Shown here piece by piece: positions 20,929 through 29,810 of a stretch of DNA of 64,000 nucleotides. The stretch's first letter is position 1. Every line of letters starts with the position of its first letter. The stretch lies in assembly GCA_016719855.1 (NCBI GenBank), contig JADJYH010000077.1, positions 62,001 through 126,000 on the forward strand. The letters are read 5' to 3'. This stretch comes from Saprospiraceae bacterium (GTDB taxonomy: Bacteria; Bacteroidota; Bacteroidia; Chitinophagales; Saprospiraceae). Made by a program: the position numbers and the translations under genes. A model generated the notes under the pieces. The model did no database searches and was not told where the DNA came from. It was given only the letters and a program-made list of their open reading frames with translations.

Positions 20929-21996
20929 TCAGACCCTCAAGCTCCGCTTGTAAAGCGAGTACACAAGTCCGCTGACCATCAATGAGGCAATACCGCCCAG
21001 CAGCAGGATGATGAGCATGGCACTATTGGTGTAGCGCTGGAGCAGGAAGCCCAGTACGATAAAAAAGACGTTGACGCCCACTAACACAGCCGTTGCCTGC
21101 ATGTGGTTCAGCCCGACATCGAGCAGCAGGTGGTGGATATGCGTGCGATCGGGGTGCAACGGGTGCTTGCCTTTTAGTATGCGGGTACTGAATACCCGTA
21201 ACGTATCGAAGAGTGGAAGTATAAGGATGCCAATGGCTACGCCCGGTGCTGCATTGATTTTGAACGGGGGGGCGTCTTCCAGCAGGCTGTTGAACTCAAT
21301 GAAATTTATGGTCAGGATGGAGCAAATCAGCCCCAGCAGAAGGGCTCCAGTATCGCCCATGAAAATGCGGGCAGGGGAGTAGTTGTATTTCAAGAATGCC
21401 GTCGTAGCACCTGCTGCCGAAAGTGCCATAATGGCGAAATCATATCTTTTTACCAGTAAGAACCATACGCCAAGCGTGCCTGTGATGAGGATGGTCAGAC
21501 TGCCCGAAAGGCCGTTGATGCCGTCCATGAGGTTTAGGGCGTTGATGATGACGATGATGGTGAAAATGGTGAGCACCGCACTCCAGAACAGCCCAATTTC
21601 TTGGATGCCCATAATGCCGTGCAAGCTGGAAATCCTGACGTCCGCCTTGAAGAACAGGATGCCTGCGGCAAGTATTTCCACCATTAGTTTTTTTGAAGGA
21701 GAAATGTCTGTGATATCGTCCTTGACACCAACAAGGAAAATCAGGATGAATGCGCAAAGCACGTACTGGATGTCCCCGCCGTACTTCGCAAAGGGCGTCC
21801 AAAGCATGATGCTAAAAATGGCTCCTGCAAAGATGGCGACCCCACCCAAGCGGGGCGTACTCACGACGTGGCTGCGCCGCTCTCCCGGTTCATCATAGAG
21901 GTTTTTGGCGATGGCTACCCGAATAACAGGGGGGATGACAAAGTAGGTCAGCGTGAACGCTGTGATAAAGCTGATGATGACATCGTAATCGTACAT
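20929..21996 (-). CDS. MraY/WecA-family undecaprenyl-phosphate sugar-1-phosphate transferase
   Basis: About 355 residues with ten or so membrane segments. Family motifs: VGVKDDITDISPSKKL, ALNLMDGINGLSGS, YSPARIFMGDTGALLLG, and the cytoplasmic HPDRTHIHHLLLD loop that typifies WecA/TagO/RgpG-type enzymes rather than MraY. It transfers a HexNAc-1-phosphate from UDP-sugar to undecaprenyl phosphate, the first step for O-antigen or other surface glycans. The start at 21996 (MYDYDV) is preferred over the in-frame ATG at 22035, which adds only a polar 13-residue tail. It is divergent from uppS, which makes the same lipid carrier. Confidence 0.9.
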   Translation of the reverse strand: MYDYDVIISFITAFTLTYFVIPPVIRVAIAKNLYDEPGERRSHVVSTPRLGGVAIFAGAIFSIMLWTPFAKYGGDIQYVLCAFILIFLVGVKDDITDISPSKKLMVEILAAGILFFKADVRISSLHGIMGIQEIGLFWSAVLTIFTIIVIINALNLMDGINGLSGSLTILITGTLGVWFLLVKRYDFAIMALSAAGATTAFLKYNYSPARIFMGDTGALLLGLICSILTINFIEFNSLLEDAPPFKINAAPGVAIGILILPLFDTLRVFSTRILKGKHPLHPDRTHIHHLLLDVGLNHMQATAVLVGVNVFFIVLGFLLQRYTNSAMLIILLLGGIASLMVSGLVYSLYKRSLRV

Positions 21997-22157
21997 ATTG
22001 GGTGTGTTGGGAGTTGAGTGTGAACCCGACTGCAAATATACCTTAATTGTTCATCTGTGAAACACTGTGGCAACATCCGCCTGACAATATGAAAGGCATT
22101 AGGCAAACCTGCGCTGGCGATAGGCAAAATCAAGCGGGCGCAACTGGCAGCTTTTCT

Positions 22158-22165
22158 TATTTTTG
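22158..22165 (+). promoter_or_regulatory. -7 element of the uppS promoter
   Basis: TATTTTTG matches TAnnTTTG and lies about 35 bases before the uppS ATG. No clear -33 element is visible. Confidence 0.4.
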
Positions 22166-22199
22166 CCCACCAAAAGAAAGTCAACAGGCATTTTCGCTC

Positions 22200-22943
22200 A
22201 TGGATTTAAAATCAAAAATCAACCTAGAAAAATTGCCACGGCACATCGCTGTCATCATGGATGGCAATGGGCGCTGGGCCAAGGAGCACGGCATGCCTCG
22301 CGTCTTCGGCCACCGCAACGGCGTCAAGGCCGTGCGCGAAGTTACCGAAGCCTGCACCGAATTGGGGGTTGAATACCTGACGCTCTATGCCTTTTCCACC
22401 GAGAACTGGAACCGCCCTGAGTCCGAGGTGAACGCCCTGATGACCCTCCTCGTGGAGACCATCAAGAACGAAATCAAGACCCTCAACGAAAACGGCGTGC
22501 GCCTGCGGGCCATCGGCGACATCAGCCGCCTGCCAGGGAAAAGCCACAAAACCCTGCTGAAAGCGATAGAGGACACCAAGCACAATACCCGCATGACGCT
22601 GGTGCTTGCTTTGAACTACAGTGCCAAATGGGAAATCGTGGAGGCGGCTCGCAAGCTTGCGCAAGCGGCAAAGTCGGGTGAAATAGCGCCGGAACAAATC
22701 AACGAAGTGGCTTTTGCCAACGCACTTTCCACCAGTGGGATGCCCGACCCGGAGCTGCTCATTCGCACCAGTGGCGAGACCCGCATCAGCAACTTCCTGC
22801 TCTGGCAGATTGCCTACTCCGAGCTGTACTTTACCCCCACGCTCTGGCCCGATTTCCGTCGGGAGCACCTCTACCAGGCCATCATTGACTTTCAACATCG
22901 GGAACGCCGCTTCGGTAAGACCAGTGAGCAGTTGGCGATTTAG
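22200..22943 (+). CDS. uppS: Isoprenyl transferase / undecaprenyl diphosphate synthase
   Basis: 247 residues, the normal size. HIAVIMDGNGRWAKEHG contains the catalytic Asp of the cis-prenyltransferase P-loop-like motif. FSTENWNRP follows, and the C-terminal LLIRTSGETRISNFLLWQIAYSELYF carries the diphosphate-binding arginines and the conserved final motif. It condenses IPP units onto FPP to make the C55 carrier for cell-wall and surface-glycan synthesis. ATG 22200 fits the family start; the frame is open farther upstream to 22047 but without family sequence. It is followed by a palindromic island and bamA, a common Bacteroidota order. Confidence 0.95.
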   Translation: MDLKSKINLEKLPRHIAVIMDGNGRWAKEHGMPRVFGHRNGVKAVREVTEACTELGVEYLTLYAFSTENWNRPESEVNALMTLLVETIKNEIKTLNENGVRLRAIGDISRLPGKSHKTLLKAIEDTKHNTRMTLVLALNYSAKWEIVEAARKLAQAAKSGEIAPEQINEVAFANALSTSGMPDPELLIRTSGETRISNFLLWQIAYSELYFTPTLWPDFRREHLYQAIIDFQHRERRFGKTSEQLAI

Positions 22944-22997
22944 CGTATTGGCGTGTTGGGTAGGGCCTGCCCAATACGCCAACCAGCCAACACGCCA
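22944..22997. repeat. Palindromic word island between uppS and bamA
   Basis: GTATTGG and GGCGTGTTGG words are followed by CCAATACGCC and CCAACACGCC, their reverse complements. It directly follows the uppS stop codon and could form a hairpin in the transcript. Confidence 0.6.
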
Positions 22998-23125
22998 TCC
23001 ATACAACCTCCGCCCGTTCAAAGCGCACCTTCCTATCTCAGCAGTACTATTTTCAGCCACGACTACAAGAGTATGCGCAAAGCTGTGTTTCTTTGCAGTC
23101 CTTTTGAAAAAGCAGACCCTTTTGC

Positions 23126-25702
23126 ATGAAAAAAATATTTGGTTTTATACTCCTTCTATTCGCTTTCGCCCATGTGGGCAAACTAGCTGCGCAAACCAGC
23201 ACCGACACCATCCCACAGGTCATGGACTACTCCAAGGCCAAGGACTACGAGATAGGCGGCGTGCGGGTGACGGGCGCCAATTTTAGCGATCCTACTGCCA
23301 TCATTTCCATCGCTGGTTTTCGGGTAGGCGACCGCATCAGGATACCGGGCGGCGAGATTCCCCGTGCGCTGAAAGCCCTTTACAAACTCAGCCTTTTCAC
23401 CGATATCCAAATTTTTAAGGAAAAAACCATCGGCGATGTGATTTTCCTCGAAATATCCGTGGTGGAGCGCCCACGCCTTACCACCCACTCTTTCAAAGGC
23501 GTAAAAAAAGGAACCCACGACGACCTCAACGAAGAAGTCAACAAATACCTGATCAAGGGAGGCATCGTCACCGAGGCCATCAAAGCCAGTGCGGCATTTG
23601 GCATCGAGCAATATTTCATTGACAAGGGCTACTACGACGTGGACGTGAAGGTGGACGAACTCGCCGATACCACCCGCATCAACTCCGTCAAACTGGTTTT
23701 CAACATTGACCGGCGCACCAAAGTCAAAATTGACGACATCACTTTTTCCGGCAACACCAACATCAAGGACCGCAAGCTGCGCAGTCTGATGAAAGAAACA
23801 CGCCGCAAAAAACGCATCTTCGCAGGCTCAAAACTTATCCGGGCCGAATACGAGGGCGATAAGAAAAAAATCATCACCTACTACAACAAAGTAGGTTTTC
23901 GGGATGCCCGAATCGTGGAAGACAGCATTTGGCGGGCCACCGAAAAAGACGGCTCCAAAGGCAACCTGCTCATCCACATGGACATTGACGAGGGGAGCCG
24001 CTACTACTTCCGAAACATCATCTGGAAGGGCAATTCCATCTACGCCACCAAAGACCTCGACAACGTGCTCGGCATCAAAAAAGGCGACGTGTACAACGCC
24101 GAAATGCTCGAAACCCGCCTTCGCTTTAGCCAAGATGGCCGCGACGTCAGCTCGCTCTACATGGACAACGGCTACCTGTTCTTCAACGTGGACCCCATCG
24201 AAGTGGCCGTGGCCAGCGACTCCATTGACCTTGAACTGCGCATCTTCGAAGGCCCGCAAGCCTCCATTGACAAAGTGACAATCAGGGGCAACGACCGCAC
24301 CCACGAGCACGTCATCCGGCGGGAGCTGTTCACCGTGCCCGGTGAAAAGTTCAGCCGCTCCGACATCATCCGCTCGCAGCGCCAAATCATCAACCTCGGC
24401 TACTTTAATCCGGAAAACCTCGGCATCAACACCCCCGTGAACCCACAGCGTGGCACGGTGGACATCGAGTACACCGTAGAAGAAAAGCCATCCGACCAGC
24501 TTGAACTTTCCGCAGGATGGGGTGGCAAGGGTAGGGGCGTCATCGGTACGCTCGGCGTGGCCTTCAACAACTTCTCCGCCCGCAATATTTTCAACAGAGA
24601 TACCTGGAGCCCGCTCCCACAAGGCGACGGCCAGCGCCTGTCGCTCCGGGCGCAGACCAATGGGCGGTTCTTCCAGTCCTACAACATCTCGTTCACCGAG
24701 CCTTGGCTTGGCGGCAAAAAACCGAACTCGCTCACGGTGGCCGGCTTCGTGTCCATTCTCTCCAACGGCTACAACCGGAACAGCGAGTTCTATGGCAAAC
24801 TGACCAATGGCGGCGTCACCGTCAGCCTTGGCACCCGCCTGAAAGTGCCGGACGACAACTTTGTGTCTTCCACGGCGCTCAACCTACAGGTCATCAAGCT
24901 GCAAAACTACGTGTTCAGCAGCCGTGGCCTTTTCCGCACGGACGAAGGCGAAACGGTTTCCGAAGGCAATTTCCGCAACTTCAGCATCACGCAGACCATC
25001 GCCCGTACGACCATCAACAACCCGATTTTCCCACAGGAAGGCTCCAGGGTGCAGCTCTCCGTGCAGCTCACGCCACCTTACTCGCTGTTCAGCAAAAAAG
25101 ATTACGGCGACCTTGCGCCCAGTGAGCGCTTCAAGTACCTCGAATACCACAAGTGGAAGGTGGCCGCCGAGTGGTACCAAACCTTGGTGGGCAAATTGGT
25201 GATAAAAGCCGACGCCAAGTTCGGCTTCCTCGGCACTTACAACGACGAAATCGGCATCGCTCCCTTCGAGCGCTTCCAGCTTGGTGGCGACGGCCTCAAC
25301 AACCAGCAGTTTGGCTACTTCACAGGTACCGAAATCATCAGCAGCCGGGGCTACAAGCCGGGCGACTACGAAAACAACCAGTTCAAGGGCAGTACCACCG
25401 ACATCAACGCCACGCCGCTTTACCAAAAAGTGACGCTGGAACTGCGCTACCCGCTGTCGCTCAATCCCAGCTCCACCATTTACGCCCACATGTTTGCCCA
25501 AGGCAGCAATGCTTGGCGCAAGGCACGTGACTACAACCCCTTCGACATGAAGCGCTCGGTTGGTGCGGGCCTTCGGGTGTTCTTGCCCATGTTCGGTGTA
25601 CTGGGCTTCGACTACGGCATTGGTTTCGACAAGGCCAGCGCCACCAACAAGCTGTCGAGCCTTGCCACCTTCAACATCGTGCTTGGTTTTGAGCCGGAAT
25701 AA
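23126..25702 (+). CDS. bamA: Outer membrane protein assembly factor BamA
   Basis: 858 residues. A signal peptide (KKIFGFILLLFAFAHVGKLAAQ) is followed by repeated POTRA domains from about residue 35 to 440 (for example ITFSGNTNIKDRKLRSLM and VTIRGNDRTHEHVIRREL). The C-terminal membrane beta-barrel contains GGKGRGVIGTLGVAFNNFS, the lid-loop-type motif RGYKPG (family VRGF/Y-like), and a terminal FNIVLGFEPE strand. It inserts outer-membrane proteins as the core of the BAM complex. It is uninterrupted. A strong terminator follows, so the gene ends a transcription unit. Confidence 0.94.
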   Translation: MKKIFGFILLLFAFAHVGKLAAQTSTDTIPQVMDYSKAKDYEIGGVRVTGANFSDPTAIISIAGFRVGDRIRIPGGEIPRALKALYKLSLFTDIQIFKEKTIGDVIFLEISVVERPRLTTHSFKGVKKGTHDDLNEEVNKYLIKGGIVTEAIKASAAFGIEQYFIDKGYYDVDVKVDELADTTRINSVKLVFNIDRRTKVKIDDITFSGNTNIKDRKLRSLMKETRRKKRIFAGSKLIRAEYEGDKKKIITYYNKVGFRDARIVEDSIWRATEKDGSKGNLLIHMDIDEGSRYYFRNIIWKGNSIYATKDLDNVLGIKKGDVYNAEMLETRLRFSQDGRDVSSLYMDNGYLFFNVDPIEVAVASDSIDLELRIFEGPQASIDKVTIRGNDRTHEHVIRRELFTVPGEKFSRSDIIRSQRQIINLGYFNPENLGINTPVNPQRGTVDIEYTVEEKPSDQLELSAGWGGKGRGVIGTLGVAFNNFSARNIFNRDTWSPLPQGDGQRLSLRAQTNGRFFQSYNISFTEPWLGGKKPNSLTVAGFVSILSNGYNRNSEFYGKLTNGGVTVSLGTRLKVPDDNFVSSTALNLQVIKLQNYVFSSRGLFRTDEGETVSEGNFRNFSITQTIARTTINNPIFPQEGSRVQLSVQLTPPYSLFSKKDYGDLAPSERFKYLEYHKWKVAAEWYQTLVGKLVIKADAKFGFLGTYNDEIGIAPFERFQLGGDGLNNQQFGYFTGTEIISSRGYKPGDYENNQFKGSTTDINATPLYQKVTLELRYPLSLNPSSTIYAHMFAQGSNAWRKARDYNPFDMKRSVGAGLRVFLPMFGVLGFDYGIGFDKASATNKLSSLATFNIVLGFEPE

Positions 25703-25722
25703 AATCAAATGGCTTCGCAATG

Positions 25723-25760
25723 AAAACGGGGATGTGGTGCTGCCACCTCCCCGTTTTTTT
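25723..25760 (+). terminator. Terminator after bamA
   Basis: AAAACGGGGA (from 25723) pairs with TCCCCGTTTT (to 25757), with an inner TGTGG/CCACC stem extension, followed by a T-run ending at 25760. It begins 20 bases after the bamA stop. Confidence 0.9.
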
Positions 25761-25779
25761 ATCTTCGCTGCGCAAATAT

Positions 25780-25934
25780 TGTGGTCGCCCAATTTATTGG
25801 GCTGACCGTAAATGGCAAGATGGATAATTGCTGTGCTTCGCAAATATTTGGCTATCAATGTCTTATCAAAAAATTACATCGAACTTCATGCTGTTGCTGA
25901 AGAATCGGTCAGCCCAATAAATTGGGCGACCACA
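25780..25934. repeat. 155-base element bounded by perfect 29-bp inverted repeats
   Basis: Bases 25780-25808 and 25906-25934 are perfect reverse complements. Each arm also contains its own small palindrome (GCCCAATttATTGGGC). The 97 bases between are AT-rich and carry no gene. It could be a non-autonomous mobile element (MITE/REP-like) or a long hairpin; no target-site duplication is obvious. Confidence 0.75.
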
Positions 25935-25945
25935 TTGAACAAAAC

Positions 25946-27188
25946 ATGATAAAAACCGACATCTGCATCGTGGGGGCAGGCCCAGGCGGGGCGGCCACAG
26001 CCCTAAAAACTCAGCCAGCTCGGCATCCCCTCCGTACTGGTGGACAAGGCCACTTTTCCTCGTGACAAAATTTGTGGCGATGCCATCAGTGGCAAGGCAG
26101 TTACCATCCTACGGCGCATTGACCCCGGCATCATCGAGCGTTTTGAGGTGGCCACGGCGGAGCAGTCCAGTGTTTGGGGCATACGCTTCGGTGCCCCAAA
26201 TGGCAAACGGATTGACGTGCCGTTCCGACCAGATTACGACCCCGTCAAAGACCCAAAACAGGGTTTCGTTTCCAAAAGGATTGACTTCGACAACCGGTTG
26301 GTGGAAGAGGTGAAACAACGGGACAACATTGAGCTGCACCAAGGCATTTCTATCGAAAAATACGAACGGACGACCGATGGCTACCTGCTATCCAACGCCG
26401 ACGGCAGCTTCCAGGTGCAGGCCCGGTTGCTCATCGTGGCAAATGGTGCCCATTCCGTTTTTTCCCGCCACCATGTTGGGTTGGAGAAGGATGAAAAACA
26501 CCATGCTGGCGCTGTGCGGGCCTACTACCGCAACGTGACCGGGCTGCACCCGGACGGCTTCATCGAGCTTTATTTTTTGAAAGAAATAAACCCTGGCTAC
26601 TTCTGGGTTTTTGGGCTGCCTGGCGGCTACGCCAACGTGGGGTTGGGCATGAGGAGCGACTTCGTCAGCCGACGCCGTTACAATTTGTCCAAGGGTATGC
26701 TAGAAATCATCACCAACCACCCTGAATTCCGGGAGCGCTTTAAAGACGCGGAGCTAGTAGGCAAAATCACCGGCTATGGCCTTCCGCTCGGCTCGAAACA
26801 GCGCCAACTTTCCGGCGACCACTTCATGCTGGTGGGTGATGCGGGTTACCTCATTGACCCCCTCAGCGGCGAGGGCATCGGCAATGCGATTTACAGCGGC
26901 AGCATCGCTGCCGAGCAGGCGCAGCAGTGCCTTGCGAACAACGATTTTTCAGCAAAAACAATGCAGGCCTACGACGTGAGGGTAGCCAGGGTATTGGGCA
27001 AGGAAATGGAAATAAGCTACCGCATCCAGCAGATGATGGCCCGACCGTGGTTGGTCAACTTCACGGCTAACCGAGTGGCCAGAAACCCAAACCTTATCTA
27101 CATGATTGCGCAGATGTACGCCGATTTGGAAGTGCGAAAGCAGGCGCTTAATCCGTTTTTTTGGATAAAATCGCTGAGGAAACGTTGA
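25946..27188 (+). CDS. FAD-dependent geranylgeranyl-reductase-family oxidoreductase (one frame change)
   Basis: About 413 residues. From ATG 25946 the Rossmann FAD motif ICIVGAGPGGAATALK is in one frame; the rest, from VDKATFPRDKICGD, is in the next. Removing one A from the AAAAA run at 26005-26009 gives a continuous KLSQLGIPSVLVDKATF. Other motifs: the second FAD site HFMLVGDAGYLIDPLSGEGIGNAI, and a PGYFWVFGLPGGYANVGLG strand. Family knowledge: these flavoproteins reduce prenyl double bonds (menaquinone, archaeal-type lipids) or act as monooxygenases. The C-terminus is basic. The substrate is unknown. The gene lies directly after the inverted-repeat element. Confidence 0.83.
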
Positions 27189-27194
27189 CGTGTG

Positions 27195-27292
27195 GCGATT
27201 GACGATTTACGACTGACGATTGTGGCTGCTTGTTAGACGGCTCGGAGTCTGCAAATTGCATAGGCGCTCAATCGTAAATCGTCAGTCGTAAA
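27195..27292. repeat. ATTTACGATT-family palindromic island
   Basis: TTTACGACTGACGATT (27206-27221) pairs perfectly with AATCGTCAGTCGTAAA (27277-27292), with further related words around both arms. It follows the flavoprotein gene. Confidence 0.65.
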
Positions 27293-27344
27293 GAAAGCAG
27301 AGGCGTCATTTGAACCCAAGTTCGAATGACGCCTCTGCTTTCTT
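27291..27344. terminator. Strong bidirectional terminator
   Basis: A stem of about 25 bp with one T-G wobble is formed by 27291-27315 and 27320-27344, around a CCAA loop. The arms begin AAGAAAGCAG and end CTGCTTTCTT. It lies between the convergent flavoprotein and DksA-like genes. Confidence 0.85.
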
Positions 27345-27371
27345 AATTGCTTGGCTTGGCTTGACGGATGA

Positions 27372-28091
27372 CTAATAATCGTCGTCTCCTCCACCGCTAT
27401 CATCGGGGATGTCGTTGTAGCTGCTATCGTCGTCGAAGGCATCCGACTGTTCCTTTCCGCTGCCTTTATCGTAGTCGTCGTCGGCAGTATCTTCTTCGCT
27501 TGCGGCGCCGCCGTCGTAGGCGTACTCTTTGTCGAAGTCGAAGTCGAGGTCGTCGTCGTCGTCCACATTTACGGGCTTGGCAGGCGACTTGGGCTTGCGG
27601 ATAACCTTGGTGATGATCTTAGGCGTTGTCGGTGGCAATTTTTCCTTTTTCTCGGACTGTTCGAGCGGCACGGCTGCCTTCTCGGCTACCTTTTTCGGCG
27701 CTTCGACGGCTTCGGCTTCTTTGGCCTCCACGCTTTTGGTGGCAGTTGGTACGGCGAGCAGGCGGCGCTTTTCAATGAGTTGGCCCGTCACCAAGCAAAT
27801 GCCGTAGGATTTGTTGCGGATGCGGATAAGCGCATTTTCCAAGTCCTGAACGTACTTGCGCTGGCGGATGGCCATGTTGTTCAAAAACTCGATATCGTTG
27901 TTGGTGCTGGAATCGTCCATCCAGTCACCGCCGTGGTCGTCGCCGCTGTTTTCAGTGATTTCAAGTATCTGCTCTTGCAAATAGGAAAGCTCCTGTTTGG
28001 CAGTCTCTAGTTTTTTCTCAACGAGTACCCTGAACTCCTCTAGGTCGGAGTCATTGTAACGGGCTGTCGAGATCATGTTTTGTGCTTCCAT
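27372..28091 (-). CDS. TraR/DksA-like protein with long acidic tail
   Basis: About 239 residues from MEAQNMI. The N-terminal coiled coil (LEEFRVLVEKKLETAKQELSYLQEQ) and ALIRIRNKSYGICLVTGQLIEKRRL resemble the Bacteroidota DksA/TraR family, in which the CxxC zinc-finger cysteines are mostly lost (only one Cys remains here). Family members bind the RNA polymerase secondary channel. The C-terminal ~110 residues are a low-complexity linker (lysine/proline) ending in a very acidic aspartate-rich tail (VDDDDDLDFDFD...GGGDDDY), unusual for DksA. An upstream in-frame ATG at 28160 would add 23 residues with no family sequence. Confidence 0.75.
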   Translation of the reverse strand: MEAQNMISTARYNDSDLEEFRVLVEKKLETAKQELSYLQEQILEITENSGDDHGGDWMDDSSTNNDIEFLNNMAIRQRKYVQDLENALIRIRNKSYGICLVTGQLIEKRRLLAVPTATKSVEAKEAEAVEAPKKVAEKAAVPLEQSEKKEKLPPTTPKIITKVIRKPKSPAKPVNVDDDDDLDFDFDKEYAYDGGAASEEDTADDDYDKGSGKEQSDAFDDDSSYNDIPDDSGGGDDDY

Positions 28092-28344
28092 TTTTATCAA
28101 AAATTTCGTTTTCGGTAAACAGGGGTGCAAAATAAATGCAAATCTTTGAATTGATTTCAAAAAAAATCACATCTGTACCGTCTGTTGGTTGATTCGTTTA
28201 AAACTATGGTTTACCAATAAGTCACAGACCTGGTTTTTGTTCAAACCCGAGATGAAAATATCGAATTCAAGCTGTGAGCTAAAGGCAGTGCAAGTTTCAT
28301 CCAAAAAATCCAAACTCGCAACTCCAAACCCACAACATCAATAT

Positions 28345-29428
28345 CTACCAGTGAAGAAAATGAAACTGGGCCTTTCCCAGTGTGTTCAATTCCAGCGCTG
28401 GTGCTGGCACCTTTAGGAAATTCAGTGCCCGGAGCGATAGTTTGAGCCAGCGGTGCCGGGTCGGTATTTTTGTCCAGTCCACGTCAAGCGACAAATAGTA
28501 CTGCCGATAGCGTGGGTAGCGGTCAGGGTCAAGCTCAAAAACAACGCCGTCTTCCGTTTCCCATTTGTTTTCAAACCCACCGTAGATATTGTCTGCGCCG
28601 TAGCCCACCGCTACGTTGAGCCAGGTCGGGAATTTTGATTCGCTTTTTTTTTGCAAAAAAGGAACGGACGTTCACCGATGCCCAAGTCGTGAGGGCGTTG
28701 TAGTCCTTGAGCAGCACGTGGAAAAACGTGGTGCCGTACAACCCGCTCGCACGGTCGTTGAGGTTGGTCACGGTGCTGCCGTCCTTGGAGTAGAGCGGTG
28801 CCTCGGAGTAGCCCGGCCTGATGCCGGAGACTTTCATTTGGATGCGCTGCTCCTGCCACAGCAGTTCCTGAGCCACAAACAGTCCTGCCCCCATCGAATT
28901 GAAGGCCATGTCTGCAAAGGAGAAGCCCCATTCATCCGAAAAGCCGTCCATCACCTCAAAGGTGGTCATGATGCCCATGCCCACGCCGACGGAGGTCCAC
29001 ATGGCACTGCGGCGGTTCATCCCGGTCCAGCGGGCACCATCGAAGGCGTAGTTGCAGCCGGTCCAGGTAGAGAAAAAATGGCCCGATTTGTCCATGTGGT
29101 TCCACTCTCCCCAATCGTTGAAGGTATGGAACTTGGTGAGGGGATAATCCTTATACCAAGCGTTCCAAAGGGCGACGGAGAGGCCGGAGTACACCGCTGC
29201 ACCCGTGCCGGTCACTGCCCAGAAGCGTTTTTTGTCGAAGTTGGGGGCGGGCTCGAGGGAGAGGAATTTGACGGTTTGGTTTAGCGAATCAGGGTTAGCA
29301 ACCTGTGCGCTGGGGCAGAATGGTAAAATAAAAACAACGAGGCAAACTCCCACCACCCAGCAGCGGGTTTGGGGTTTTATTTTAGCAAATAACTGGCAAA
29401 TGATTTTATTCAAAACGCTGATTTTCAA
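28345..29428 (-). CDS. DUF2279 (YfiM-like) predicted periplasmic protein (one frame change)
   Basis: About 360 residues after joining. An N-terminal hydrophobic signal (WVVGVCLVVFILPFCPSAQ) exports it. The central region FNDWGEWNHMDKSGHFFSTW and SFADMAFNSMGAGLFVAQELLW matches DUF2279, a family of outer-membrane or periplasmic proteins without known activity. The frame changes at the T-run (coding strand) at 28655-28660: removing one T gives SFLQKKSESKFPTWLNVAVGYGAD, which then continues to the stop. Both parts look like normal protein, so an indel is likely. It is the downstream-most gene of a minus-strand run that includes the broken nucleotidyltransferase pair. Confidence 0.75.
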
Positions 29429-29477
29429 TCAGTTAATCAATGTATTGTTGATTTGTTGCGACACCCGACTGGCTTCT

Positions 29478-29585
29478 TCAAGCACCGTGGGCTATGACAG
29501 CAAAGCCGCCAACGACCAAGTATTTCACCGCTGCTTGGTTCATGGCTTTTAGAAAACCCTCGTAGGTTTCAGGAAGGAGTATCAT
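29478..29585 (-). pseudogene. N-terminal stub of a MNT/AbiEii-like nucleotidyltransferase
   Basis: Only 35 residues (MILLPETYEGFLKAMN, then KYLVVGGFAVIAHG) before a stop. This is the typical start of small nucleotidyltransferases, ending just after the GG of the GGx(9-12)DxD motif; the catalytic aspartates are gone. The start overlaps the stop of the upstream small gene by 17 bases, as in an intact operon. I read it as a deletion remnant. Confidence 0.6.
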
Positions 29586-29774
29586 GTTTTTTCTTTAGAA
29601 CAAAAGCATCTGGGTCAACTGGTTTGGGCTTGATGCCCAATGCCCTTCGCACGGCCAGCATGGCAAAAACGTGCAATGCGCTGCGCAGGATGTAAGGCTT
29701 AAAAGGCTGCCTGGGCCATCTGCCTCCATTTCTTCAAAGGTGTCGAATGCTTTCCAAATCAATTTCTTGCTCAT
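29569..29774 (-). CDS. Small conserved-type protein upstream of the nucleotidyltransferase stub (one frame change)
   Basis: About 68 residues: MSKKLIWKAFDTFEEMEADGP, a shift at GGG 29713-29715, then QPFKPYILRSALHVFAMLAVRR and a KPKPVDPDAFVLKKK tail. I do not recognise a domain. Such short basic proteins often precede small nucleotidyltransferase genes in Bacteroidota, and here the stop overlaps the nucleotidyltransferase start, which supports a former two-gene unit. Confidence 0.45.
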
Positions 29775-29810
29775 GATGCAAATTGCTTTAGTGCCAACGA
29801 AATTACACTT

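Noticed and set aside
28616..29284. Plus-strand 222-aa frame opposite the DUF2279 gene
   Set aside because: The minus strand carries a recognisable signal peptide and DUF2279 motifs; the plus-strand frame is its antisense.
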